A DNA stretch of 13,516 nt. It comes from CAZYBG01 sp964645155 (lineage in GTDB: Bacteria > Pseudomonadota > Alphaproteobacteria > Rhodobacterales > Rhodobacteraceae). The notes under the pieces are model-generated. The model did no database searches and was not told where the DNA came from. It worked only from the letters and a program-made list of their open reading frames with translations. The position numbers were made by a program, and so were the translations under genes. The stretch's first letter is position 1; the number at the start of each line of letters is the position of its first letter. Location of the stretch: contig CAZYBG010000082.1 in assembly GCA_964645155.1 (NCBI GenBank), positions 1 through 13,516 on the forward strand, written 5' to 3'. Shown one piece after another: positions 1 to 6,902 of this stretch.

Positions 1-428
1 CGGAAAAGCAGTTCCGCCGCATCTACGCTGAGGCCGAGCGCGTCAAGGGCGACACCGGCGAGAACCTGATCGGCCTGCTCGAGCGCCGGCTCGACGCCGT
101 CGTCTACCGCGCCAAGTTCGTGCCGACCGTCTTCGCGGCCCGGCAGTTCGTGAACCACGGCCACGTGCTGGTGAACGGCAAGCGGGTGAACATCCCCTCG
201 TACCGGGTGAAGGAAGGCGACGTCGTCGAGGTCCGCCAGAAATCCAAGCAGATGGCCGCGGTGCTCGAGGCCGTCAGCCTCGCCGAGCGCGACGTGCCCG
301 ACTACATCGAGGCTGACCACTCCCGGATGGCGGCGACCTTTGTCCGTGCCCCGAAGCTCGGCGACGTGCCCTATCCGGTGATGATGGAGCCGAACCTCGT
401 CGTGGAATACTACGCCAAGAACGGCTGA
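1..428 (+). CDS. rpsD: 30S ribosomal protein S4, 3' part
   Basis: The reading frame is open from base 3 and gives the last 141 residues of ribosomal protein S4, a primary 16S rRNA-binding protein of the small subunit that nucleates assembly of the 30S body. The family is about 205 residues long, so roughly the first 65, including any N-terminal zinc-type region, lie outside the window. The visible part begins with a helix containing EKQFRRIYAEAER. It continues with the S4 RNA-binding fold, from RRLDAVVYRAKF through ARQFVNHGHVLVNGKRV to KEGDVVEV, and ends in the usual VVEYYAKNG-type tail. The gene ends in TGA at 426-428 and is followed 24 bases later by an intrinsic terminator, so it is the last gene of its transcript. 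Identification is secure; only the 5' end is missing because the window cuts it. Confidence 0.97.
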   Translation, partial: EKQFRRIYAEAERVKGDTGENLIGLLERRLDAVVYRAKFVPTVFAARQFVNHGHVLVNGKRVNIPSYRVKEGDVVEVRQKSKQMAAVLEAVSLAERDVPDYIEADHSRMAATFVRAPKLGDVPYPVMMEPNLVVEYYAKNG

Positions 429-452
429 TTCGACCGGATCACGGAACAGCGG

Positions 453-482
453 GGCCGCCTCGGGGAACCGGGGCGGCCTTTT
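453..482 (+). terminator. Rho-independent terminator after rpsD
   Basis: Bases 453-478 fold into an 11-base-pair stem, all GC except one G-U pair, closed by a GGAA (GNRA-type) tetraloop and followed directly by TTTT at 479-482. It lies 24 bases after the rpsD stop codon. Stem, stable loop and U-tract together make this the clearest intrinsic terminator in the window. It separates rpsD from the Rid-family gene downstream. Confidence 0.9.
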
Positions 483-635
483 CGCTGCCGAAGGGCAATG
501 CAGTGCGTCGGCCGCCGCTCGGGGCGCGGAGAAGGCGGCGCCGAGGTCGTCACGCTGGAGAGGCGCGGACGGTCGGCCGAAGGGCAGAGCGGACGCAAGC
601 AAACTGCGCATACGCGCCGGAATGCGGAGGTGAGA

Positions 636-1058
636 ATGCCGATCGGTTTCGAGGCTGGGGCAGTCTGGAAGGCACGAGGCCGCGGCTTCCAAATGGGTGT
701 TGTACAACCCGATGGACTTGTCATTCACCTGACCGGGCAAGTTGCGTGGGACAAGGATGAAGGAATTGTCGGCAAAGGGGACATCGAGGCTCAGACGCGG
801 AAGTGCTTCGAGAACATCAGGGCTCTCCTGATCGAAGTCGGCGGACGGATGACGGATCTGGTTTCGATCACGACCTACTACACTGACCGATCACATCTGC
901 CTGCGATCCAGCGGGTCCGAGGCGAGTTTCTTTCTTCTGACACCGGCCCGGTGTCGACCTCCATCATGGTTGCCGGGCTTGGTCACACCGACTTCCTGGT
1001 AGAGCTGACACCGATGGCGGTCGTTCCACGAGATCGCTTCAGGCATCCCGGAAGATAA
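636..1058 (+). CDS. Rid (YjgF/UK114) family protein lacking the catalytic Arg
   Basis: A 140-residue protein of the Rid superfamily, whose archetype RidA hydrolyses reactive enamine/imine intermediates to ketones plus ammonia. Family features are the early LTGQVAWDKDEG strand and turn (residues 32-43), the IEAQTRKCFENI helix (50-61), and the C-terminal strand pair ending LVELTPMAVV (121-130). In RidA the substrate-carboxylate-binding arginine lies in a P-A-R-S motif; the aligned stretch here is P105-V-S107-T-S, so that arginine is replaced by serine. Rid subfamilies without this arginine are known and lack RidA-type activity, so the function is open. The start at 636 is chosen because GGAGG at 626-630 sits five bases upstream; the frame is open further upstream to 498, but that part looks non-coding. 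Hand-counted GC at 661-900 is 135 of 240 (56%), clearly below the neighbours, and codons such as AGA, GTT and TTG are used freely. This suggests transfer or recent insertion. Confidence 0.85.
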   Translation: MPIGFEAGAVWKARGRGFQMGVVQPDGLVIHLTGQVAWDKDEGIVGKGDIEAQTRKCFENIRALLIEVGGRMTDLVSITTYYTDRSHLPAIQRVRGEFLSSDTGPVSTSIMVAGLGHTDFLVELTPMAVVPRDRFRHPGR

Positions 1059-1186
1059 CTTTCAAGGGCCCCAGGCGGCCCGTTGCCCCGCCCCGTTGAC
1101 TTCGACCCGACAGGACCGGTGCGCCGCCGCGCTGGCCTCCCCGCCCGCGATGCGCTAGGTCCGCTCCCGACCGCAGGGAGGCCGCC

Positions 1187-2605
1187 ATGACCACCTACCC
1201 CAACCACGGCCGGATCGACGGGCCGATCGTCATGATCGGCTTCGGCTCGATCGGGCGCGGCACGCTGCCGCTGATCGAGCGGCACTTCGAATACGATGCC
1301 CGCAAGGTGGTGGTGATCGAGCCCGAGCTTGCCGACCACACGTTCCTGGCCCAGCGCGGCATCCGCCATGTCGAGGTGGCGCTGACACGGGCGAACTACC
1401 GCGAGGTGCTCGGACAGGTGTTCGAGCGCGGGAGCGGGTTCTGCGTGAACCTCAGCGTCGATACCTCGTCGCTCGACATCATGACGTTCTGCCGCGACAT
1501 GGGCGTGCTCTACATCGACACGGTGGTCGAGCCCTGGGCCGGATTCTACTTCGAGACCGGCGACAATGCGGCCCGCACCAACTATGCGCTGCGCCAGGCG
1601 GTGCGCGACGAGAAGGCCCGCCATCCTGGCGGCACCACCGCCGTGTCCTGCTGCGGCGCCAATCCGGGCATGGTGAGCTGGTTCGTCAAGGAGGCGCTGC
1701 TGAAGCTTGCCCGCGACACCGGGCGCGATGCGGCGATGCCGCCCGACCGCGAGGGCTGGGCGCGGCTGATGCGGTCGCTCGGCGTCAAGGGCATCCACAT
1801 CGCCGAGCGCGACACGCAGAAGTCGACCCGCCCGAAGCGGATCGGCACTTTCGTCAACACGTGGTCGGTCGAGGGTTTCGTCGCCGAGGGGTTCCAGCCC
1901 GCGGAGCTCGGCTGGGGCACGCACGAGCGCTGGTTCCCCGAGGACGGCCACCGCTTCGACACCGGCTGCCGGTCGGCGATCTGGATCGCCCGGCCGGGCG
2001 CCATCACCCGCGTGCACACCTGGTGCCCGACGCCGGGGCCGCAATACGGCTTCCTCGTGACCCACAACGAGGCGATCTCGATCGCCGACTACTACACCGT
2101 GGGCGAGGGCCAGGCGCCCGAATACCGCCCCACCTGCCACTACGCCTACCACCCCTGCGACGACGCGGTGCTGTCGCTGCACGAGACGTTCGGGTCGGGC
2201 AGGATCCAGGAGCGCCACCACATCCTCGACGAGAACGAGATCATCGAGGGCATCGACGAGCTGGGCGTCCTGCTCTACGGGCACGAGAAGAACGCGCTCT
2301 GGTACGGCTCGCGCCTTTCGATCGAGGAGACGCGCGAGCTGGCGCCGTTCCAGAACGCCACGGGGCTTCAGGTCAGCTCGGCCGTGCTGGCGGGGATGGT
2401 CTGGGCGCTGGAGAACCCCGAAGCGGGGATCGTCGAGACCGACGAGATGGACCATGTCCGCTGCCTCGAGGTGCAGCGGCCCTATCTGGGGCCGGTCGAG
2501 GCGCACTACACCGGCTGGACGCCGCTTTCGAACCGCTGGACGCAGTTCGCCGAGGACATCGACGAGAGCGACCCCTGGCAGTTCCGGAACGTGCTGGCGA
2601 GCTGA
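1187..2605 (+). CDS. hss: homospermidine synthase
   Basis: A 472-residue NAD-dependent homospermidine synthase. This cytoplasmic enzyme joins two putrescine molecules (or spermidine plus putrescine) into sym-homospermidine through an enzyme-bound aldehyde/imine, releasing ammonia. The N-terminal Rossmann fold shows the dinucleotide loop GFGSIGRG at residues 18-25, followed by E45 at the end of the next strand as expected for NAD. Residues of the kind known from the Blastochloris viridis enzyme are present at nearly the same spacing: D92 and E115, N159 in CCGANPG, E207, W226 in NTWSVEG, E234 and H293. W226 would correspond to the tryptophan that holds the substrate by cation-pi contact. The length is normal for the family. 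The start has GGGAGG about five bases upstream of ATG. It is followed by 156 bases without a gene and then hisC; no intrinsic terminator is evident between them. Confidence 0.95.
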   Translation: MTTYPNHGRIDGPIVMIGFGSIGRGTLPLIERHFEYDARKVVVIEPELADHTFLAQRGIRHVEVALTRANYREVLGQVFERGSGFCVNLSVDTSSLDIMTFCRDMGVLYIDTVVEPWAGFYFETGDNAARTNYALRQAVRDEKARHPGGTTAVSCCGANPGMVSWFVKEALLKLARDTGRDAAMPPDREGWARLMRSLGVKGIHIAERDTQKSTRPKRIGTFVNTWSVEGFVAEGFQPAELGWGTHERWFPEDGHRFDTGCRSAIWIARPGAITRVHTWCPTPGPQYGFLVTHNEAISIADYYTVGEGQAPEYRPTCHYAYHPCDDAVLSLHETFGSGRIQERHHILDENEIIEGIDELGVLLYGHEKNALWYGSRLSIEETRELAPFQNATGLQVSSAVLAGMVWALENPEAGIVETDEMDHVRCLEVQRPYLGPVEAHYTGWTPLSNRWTQFAEDIDESDPWQFRNVLAS

Positions 2606-2761
2606 GATGTCGCCCCGGGGACCGTCTGCCCCCGCGGCCGCGCGGCGATCCGCCGCCGGGATGCTCCGGAACCGGGGAACCGGGATGTCGTGCGCCGGCA
2701 CTGGAAAGGCTTCGGCGCGGCCTGTAAGAGGGGCAGGCTTTCAGAGGGACACCGGCCGCCG

Positions 2762-3850
2762 ATGACCGAGACACTCCGCCCGCAGCCGGGGATTCTGGAC
2801 ATCGCCCTCTATGTCGGGGGCGAAAGCCGGCTGGCGGACCGCGCGGAGGTGCTCAAGCTCTCGTCGAACGAGAACCCGCATGGCCCCTCGCCGGCGGCGG
2901 TGGCGGCGTTTCGCGCCGCGGCGGCCGACCTGCACCGCTACCCCCCGACCGACCATCGGGCCCTGCGCGAGGCCATCGGCCAGGTCCACCGGCTCGACCC
3001 CGATCGCATCGTCTGCGGCGTGGGGTCGGACGAGGTGCTGCAGATGGTGGCGCAGGCCTATGCCGGGGTGGGCGACGAGGTCATCCTGACCGAGCACGGC
3101 TTCTCGCTCTACCCGATCCTCGCGCGGATGGTGGGCGCGCTGCCGGTGACGGTTCCGGAACGTGACCGGGTAGTGGATGTCGACGCGATCCTCGCGGCGG
3201 TGACGGCGCGGACCCGCGTGGTGTTCATTGCCAACCCTGCGAACCCGACCGGCACGATGCTCGACGCCGCGGAACTGGCGCGGCTGGCGGCGGGATTGCC
3301 GGGTCATGCCATCCTCGTCCATGACGGCGCCTATGCCGAGTTTGCCGAGGGCTTCGATGGCGGGGCCGGGCTGGTCGACGCGCGGCCGAACGTCGTGATG
3401 ACGCGGACCTTCTCCAAGATCCACGGTCTCGGCGGCCTTCGCATCGGCTGGGGCTATGCCGCGCGCGGCGTGATCGACGTATTGAACCGCATCCGGCAGC
3501 CCTTCAACCTGTCGACCCCGCAGCTCGCCGCCGCCGAGGCGGCGATCCGCGACACCGCCCGCGCCGACTGGTGCCGGGCCGAGAACGCGCGGCTGCGCGC
3601 CTGGCTGCGGGACAGGCTGATCGAGGCGGGGATCGCGTGCGACCCCTCGCACGCCAACTTCGTGCTGGCGCGCTTCGCCGGCAGCGCCGAGGCCGAGGCT
3701 TGCGACGGCCATCTCCGGGCCGAGGGCATCCTGGTGCGGAAGGTCGCAAGCTACGGCCTGCCGGAGTGCCTGAGGATCACCGTGGGGACCGAGGCCGACT
3801 GCCGGCGCGTCGCGGCCGCGGTGGCCGCGTTCGCGAAGGTGCGGGCATGA
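2762..3850 (+). CDS. hisC: histidinol-phosphate / aromatic aminotransferase
   Basis: A 362-residue fold-type I, PLP-dependent aminotransferase of the HisC group. HisC transaminates imidazole-acetol phosphate with glutamate in histidine synthesis, and many members also act on aromatic keto acids. Visible signatures are LKLSSNENPHGPSP (31-44), NPANPTG (158-164) with N161, D188 and Y191 that contact the cofactor, the Schiff-base lysine K219 in TRTFSKIHGLGGLRIGW (R227 binds phosphate), and the C-terminal LRITVGT with the substrate carboxylate-binding arginine R338. The start at 2762 gives the usual MTETLRPQPGI opening. The nearest purine-rich stretch (AGAGGG) is about 13 bases away, so the ribosome site is weak. 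A GTG at 2690 would add an unusual arginine-rich leader and is rejected. The stop overlaps the tyrA start by four bases, which suggests a shared mRNA and a role in tyrosine or phenylalanine transamination as well as, or instead of, histidine synthesis. Confidence 0.93.
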   Translation: MTETLRPQPGILDIALYVGGESRLADRAEVLKLSSNENPHGPSPAAVAAFRAAAADLHRYPPTDHRALREAIGQVHRLDPDRIVCGVGSDEVLQMVAQAYAGVGDEVILTEHGFSLYPILARMVGALPVTVPERDRVVDVDAILAAVTARTRVVFIANPANPTGTMLDAAELARLAAGLPGHAILVHDGAYAEFAEGFDGGAGLVDARPNVVMTRTFSKIHGLGGLRIGWGYAARGVIDVLNRIRQPFNLSTPQLAAAEAAIRDTARADWCRAENARLRAWLRDRLIEAGIACDPSHANFVLARFAGSAEAEACDGHLRAEGILVRKVASYGLPECLRITVGTEADCRRVAAAVAAFAKVRA

Positions 3851-4767
3851 GTGTGATCTACCAGCGGGTCGCTCTGGTGGGCCTCGGCCTGATCGCTGGT
3901 TCGATGTCGCTCGCCATGCGGAAGGCGGGTCTCGCCGGCGAGGTCGTCGGTACCGCGCGTTCGGCCGAGACGCGCGCCGTGGCGGGCGAGATCGGTCTGG
4001 TCGACCGGGTGGCCGGGACGGTCGCCGAGGCGGTGCGCGACGCCGACCTCGTGGTGCTCGCCGTGCCGGTCGGGGCGATGGCGGAGGTGGCCGCGGCGAT
4101 GGAGCCGCATCTGAAGCCCGGCGCGACGGTCACCGATGTCGGGTCGGTGAAGCGCGCGGTGATCGACGCGGTGGCGCCGCACATCCCCGAGGGCGTCCAC
4201 TTCATCCCCGCCCACCCCCTTGCGGGGACCGAGCATTCCGGGCCACGGTCTGGCTTCGCCGAGCTGTTCGTCAATCGCTGGTGCCTGATCGTGCCGCAGG
4301 GCCGGCCGGACGCCGCGGCGCTGGCAAGACTTCGCGCGCTCTGGCAGGGCATGGGCAGCAGCGTTGACGAGATGGACCCCGATCACCACGATCTGGTCCT
4401 GGCGGTGACAAGCCATGCGCCCCACCTCATCGCCTACACGATGGTCGGCGTCGCCGACGACCTGAGGCGCGTGACGGACAGCGAAGTGATCAAGTACTCG
4501 GCCGCCGGCTTTCGGGACTTCACGCGCATCGCGGCGTCGGATCCCACGATGTGGCGTGACGTGTTCCTGACCAACAAGGACGCGACGCTGGAAATCCTCG
4601 GCCGCTTCACCGAGGAGCTCTTTGCCCTGCAGCGGGCGATCCGGCTGGGCGACGGACAGCACCTGTTCGACTATTTCACGCGGACCCGGGCAATCCGGCG
4701 CGGGATCATCGAGGCGGGACAGGATACCGCGGCGCCGGACTTCGGCCGGGGCGCGGCCAAGGCATGA
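3847..4767 (+). CDS. tyrA: prephenate/arogenate dehydrogenase
   Basis: A 306-residue TyrA-type dehydrogenase that oxidatively decarboxylates prephenate to 4-hydroxyphenylpyruvate, or arogenate to tyrosine. It has an N-terminal Rossmann domain with VGLGLIAGS (11-19), a strand DLVVLAVPVGAM (67-78), and VTDVGSVK (95-102). The catalytic histidine motif HPLAGTEHSG starts at H123, and the C-terminal half is the all-helical dimerisation domain. The residue cluster after the second strand (TARS, 36-39) has arginine where NAD enzymes usually carry an acidic residue. This hints at NADP use, but only weakly. There is no fused chorismate mutase or ACT domain, so feedback control by tyrosine through ACT is not expected. 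ATG at 3847 overlaps the hisC stop (ATGA), and its own stop overlaps the next start in the same way. Substrate preference (prephenate or arogenate) cannot be read from the sequence. Confidence 0.93.
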   Translation: MSVIYQRVALVGLGLIAGSMSLAMRKAGLAGEVVGTARSAETRAVAGEIGLVDRVAGTVAEAVRDADLVVLAVPVGAMAEVAAAMEPHLKPGATVTDVGSVKRAVIDAVAPHIPEGVHFIPAHPLAGTEHSGPRSGFAELFVNRWCLIVPQGRPDAAALARLRALWQGMGSSVDEMDPDHHDLVLAVTSHAPHLIAYTMVGVADDLRRVTDSEVIKYSAAGFRDFTRIAASDPTMWRDVFLTNKDATLEILGRFTEELFALQRAIRLGDGQHLFDYFTRTRAIRRGIIEAGQDTAAPDFGRGAAKA

Positions 4768-5978
4768 TGCGCCGGCTGCCCCTTGCCCTGGCGCTGCTGC
4801 TGGCGCTGCCGGCCTGGGCCGATGCGCCGGAGCTGTCGCCGCGACCGCCAGCGCGACCGGCACCGGCGGAGATCGCCGGCAGTGCGGCGGGCGGCGCCCT
4901 GTCCGCCGCGACGGTTACGGGCGGTATCGCCTATGTCGCGACCGAGGCGGCCGCCGTGGCGGCCCCCGGACTGGCCCGCGGACTGGGCCCCGGTCCGGCC
5001 ACTGGTCCGGCCCCTGGTCCGGCGGTCGTCGCGCGGGCGGCGGCCGGCTCGACCGCGGCCGCCGCGGCCGGCGATGTGGCGCCGTGGCGCACGCTCCGGC
5101 GCCCGACAATGCGCGAGACGGTGTCGACGATGTCGGGCGCCTCGATCGCGGCCGCCCGCGCCCGCTCTGCCGCGCTCACGGCGCGGCTTGCCCTTTTGCG
5201 GCCGCGGCCCCGGACGCCGCCGGACGAGGCGGGGCCTGCGCTGATGCGCGCGGCGCCGCCGGCCCGACCGGCCACGCTGGTCCGCGCCGTGAACCCGGCC
5301 CGGTCGGTGCGGGTCGTGCAGGCGGTGAGCGGCCTTGCGATCCTGCGCTCGCCCCGCCCCGCGGCGCGGCCCGAGAACCTGCAGCGGCGCAGCGTGGTGC
5401 TCGCCTCGGGACTGGTACCGACGCAGCCTGATCCGCGCGCGATCATCGGCCGGCGCGGTTCGGTCTGCGGCGACCCGGCGATCCGCGGCGAGACGATCGC
5501 GCCGATCGCCGGCCGGATCAGCGGCTGCGGCATCGCCGAGCCGGTGCGCATCACCGAAGTCGACGGCGTCCGGCTCAGCACGGCGGCGACAGTGGATTGC
5601 CCGACCGCCCTCGCGCTCCGCGGCTGGGTGTCGGAGACGGTCAAACCCTCGGTCGGCCGGCTCGGCGGCGGCGTCGCGGGGCTCGAGGTCTTCGCGCATT
5701 ACGCCTGCCGGACGCGCAACAACCAGCGCGGCGCCCGCGTCTCCGAGCACGGGCGCGGCCGGGCGATCGACATCGGCGCCGTCGTGCTGGCCAACGGGGC
5801 GCAGGTCAGCGTGCTCGACCACTGGCGCGACGCCGATCTCGGCGGGCTTCTGCGCGACCTGCACCGGGGTGCCTGCGGCCGGTTCGGTACCGTGCTCGGC
5901 CCCGATGCCGACCGGTTCCATCAGAACCACTTCCACTTCGATACCGCCGGCTACCGCTCGGGCGCCTACTGCCGCTAG
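4764..5978 (+). CDS. exported extensin-like C-terminal domain protein
   Basis: A 404-residue protein with a likely Sec signal peptide: MMRR, hydrophobic LPLALALLLALP, then AWA as a cleavage site near residue 19. The next about 210 residues are low-complexity, rich in Ala, Pro, Arg and Gly, including a GPxx repeat near residues 74-86. The conserved Extensin-like_C type domain runs from about 230 to the end. All six cysteines (the first is C235) lie in it, an even number that suits disulfides in the periplasm. The domain contains H329-GRGRAI-D336 and H386-QN-H389-F-H391, matching the HxxxxxxD...HxH zinc ligands of LAS-type (M15/VanX-like) peptidoglycan peptidases, so a cell-wall amidase or carboxypeptidase role is a reasonable inference. 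ATG at 4764 overlaps the tyrA stop; a second ATG at 4767 is also possible. The stop codon shares CTAG with the convergent transporter gene. The family is common in alphaproteobacteria, but its exact function is not established to my knowledge. Confidence 0.85.
   Translation: MMRRLPLALALLLALPAWADAPELSPRPPARPAPAEIAGSAAGGALSAATVTGGIAYVATEAAAVAAPGLARGLGPGPATGPAPGPAVVARAAAGSTAAAAAGDVAPWRTLRRPTMRETVSTMSGASIAAARARSAALTARLALLRPRPRTPPDEAGPALMRAAPPARPATLVRAVNPARSVRVVQAVSGLAILRSPRPAARPENLQRRSVVLASGLVPTQPDPRAIIGRRGSVCGDPAIRGETIAPIAGRISGCGIAEPVRITEVDGVRLSTAATVDCPTALALRGWVSETVKPSVGRLGGGVAGLEVFAHYACRTRNNQRGARVSEHGRGRAIDIGAVVLANGAQVSVLDHWRDADLGGLLRDLHRGACGRFGTVLGPDADRFHQNHFHFDTAGYRSGAYCR
4985..5020 (+). repeat. 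three 12-base tandem repeats in the extensin-like gene
   Basis: Three consecutive 12-base units, each ending in GGTCC (4985-4996, 4997-5008, 5009-5020), differ from each other at only a few positions. They encode the repeated Gly-Pro-x-x of the GPGPATGPAPGPA stretch in the linker of the exported protein. Being in-frame multiples of 12, gains or losses would change linker length without shifting the frame. Confidence 0.75.
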
Positions 5979-6838
5979 TCCGGCCGCCGGGAGCGCGCTG
6001 CAAGCGCCGCGCCGCCGGCGATGAGCAGCGCGGCGAGCGCCAGCGTCGCGCTGGGCGTCGCCTGCCCGGCCAGCACAAGAGCCAGCGTCGAGAGAAGCGG
6101 AGCGGCGTAGGACGCCGTGCCGAGGAGCTGGATGTCGCCCGACTTCACGCCGATGTCCCAGACATAGAACGCAAGCCCGACCGGCCCGAGGCCGAGCGCC
6201 ACCATGGCAAGCCAGCCGTCGCCGGTCGCCGGCCATGTCGTCTCCTCGAGCGCGAGATGCGCGAGCGCCGAAAGCGCCGCCGTCGCTATGCAGAAGACGG
6301 CGACGCTCGCCGTCGGGACGGCGCCGAGCCGTCGCGAGAGGATCGAGTAGCCCGACCAGGTCAGCGCGCAGAGGAAGGCGAGGCCATAGCCGGGCAGTGC
6401 CGAGCCGGCGAAGTCGGCCCCGCCGCGCAGGACGATCAGCGCGGCGCCGGTGAACGCGATGGCGGCGCCCGCGACATGGCCGCGGCGCAGCCGCTCGCCC
6501 GGGAGAAGCCCCGAGAGCAGCACGATCAGCAGCGGCCAGAGATAGGCGATCAGCCCGGCCTCGGCCGCAGGCGCAAGCCGCAGCGCCGAGAAATAGAGCA
6601 GGTGGTAGCCGAAGAGCCCCGCGGTGCCGAATGCGTAGACGCGGAGCGGTATCCGCCTCAGCACGCCGAAGCCGCCCGTCGCCCGAAGCCACACGAGGCC
6701 GATCGCCCCGCCGATCGCGAAGCAGACGGCGTTGAGCTGCAGCGGTGGCACGGGCGCGGTCGCCACCGTGAGAACGGCGAGAAGCGACCAGAGCAGCACG
6801 GCGACGAAGCCGATGGCGGTGGCCCGCGAGCGCGTCAT
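5975..6838 (-). CDS. EamA/DMT family transporter, YddG-like
   Basis: A 287-residue integral membrane protein of the drug/metabolite transporter superfamily. Ten hydrophobic segments can be counted, from IGFVAVLLWSLLAVLTV near the N-terminus to ATLALAALLIAGGAALA near the C-terminus, in two repeats of five as expected for two EamA domains. The stretch LLYFSALRLAP followed by AYLWPLLIVLLSG, and DIQLLGTASYAAPLLSTLALV in the second half, resemble the YddG-type branch that includes aromatic amino acid exporters. Substrate assignment is inference only. The start at 6838 is chosen because the protein then begins MTRSRATAIGF directly before the first membrane segment. The frame continues to 6952, but that would add a Pro/Arg-rich stretch overlapping the upstream gene. 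No good ribosome binding site is visible before 6838. It lies 64 bases downstream of the ATP-grasp gene on the same strand and is probably co-transcribed. Its stop overlaps the stop of the convergent extensin-like gene. Confidence 0.85.
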   Translation of the reverse strand: MTRSRATAIGFVAVLLWSLLAVLTVATAPVPPLQLNAVCFAIGGAIGLVWLRATGGFGVLRRIPLRVYAFGTAGLFGYHLLYFSALRLAPAAEAGLIAYLWPLLIVLLSGLLPGERLRRGHVAGAAIAFTGAALIVLRGGADFAGSALPGYGLAFLCALTWSGYSILSRRLGAVPTASVAVFCIATAALSALAHLALEETTWPATGDGWLAMVALGLGPVGLAFYVWDIGVKSGDIQLLGTASYAAPLLSTLALVLAGQATPSATLALAALLIAGGAALAARSRRPD

Positions 6839-6902
6839 GGCAGCGCGCTGCGGGGGCGGCCCGGCGAGCCCGGCGGGCCTATGCGCCGCGCGCCGGGGCG
6901 GT

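Noticed and set aside
487..586. 11-base direct repeat GCCGAAGGGCA at 487-497 and 576-586 flanking the region before the Rid-family gene
   Set aside because: It is too short and too common a composition to call an insertion footprint; it does not flank the gene on both sides.
498..635. Upstream in-frame extension of the Rid-family gene
   Set aside because: The extension is Arg/Gly-rich and unlike the family, while ATG at 636 has a GGAGG at the right distance and starts where Rid proteins usually start.
1066..1081. GGGCC/GGCCC hairpin after the Rid-family gene
   Set aside because: Only five base pairs and no T-tract, so not supported as a terminator.
1096..1186. TTGACT at 1096-1101 as a -35 box for hss
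   Set aside because: No acceptable -10 element lies 16-18 bases downstream.
2642..2656. GCGGCG-ATC-CGCCGC hairpin between hss and hisC
   Set aside because: Six-base stem but no T-tract; short GC palindromes are frequent here, so no terminator was called.
983..2701. 572-codon open frame on the minus strand opposite hss
   Set aside because: It mirrors the well-conserved hss frame, is Arg/Ala/Pro/His-rich without recognisable motifs, and such antisense frames are expected in very GC-rich DNA.
4671..6692. 673-codon open frame on the minus strand spanning the extensin-like gene and part of the transporter
   Set aside because: It crosses two genes with clear domains in other frames and has the Arg/Gly/Ala composition of a GC-rich shadow frame.
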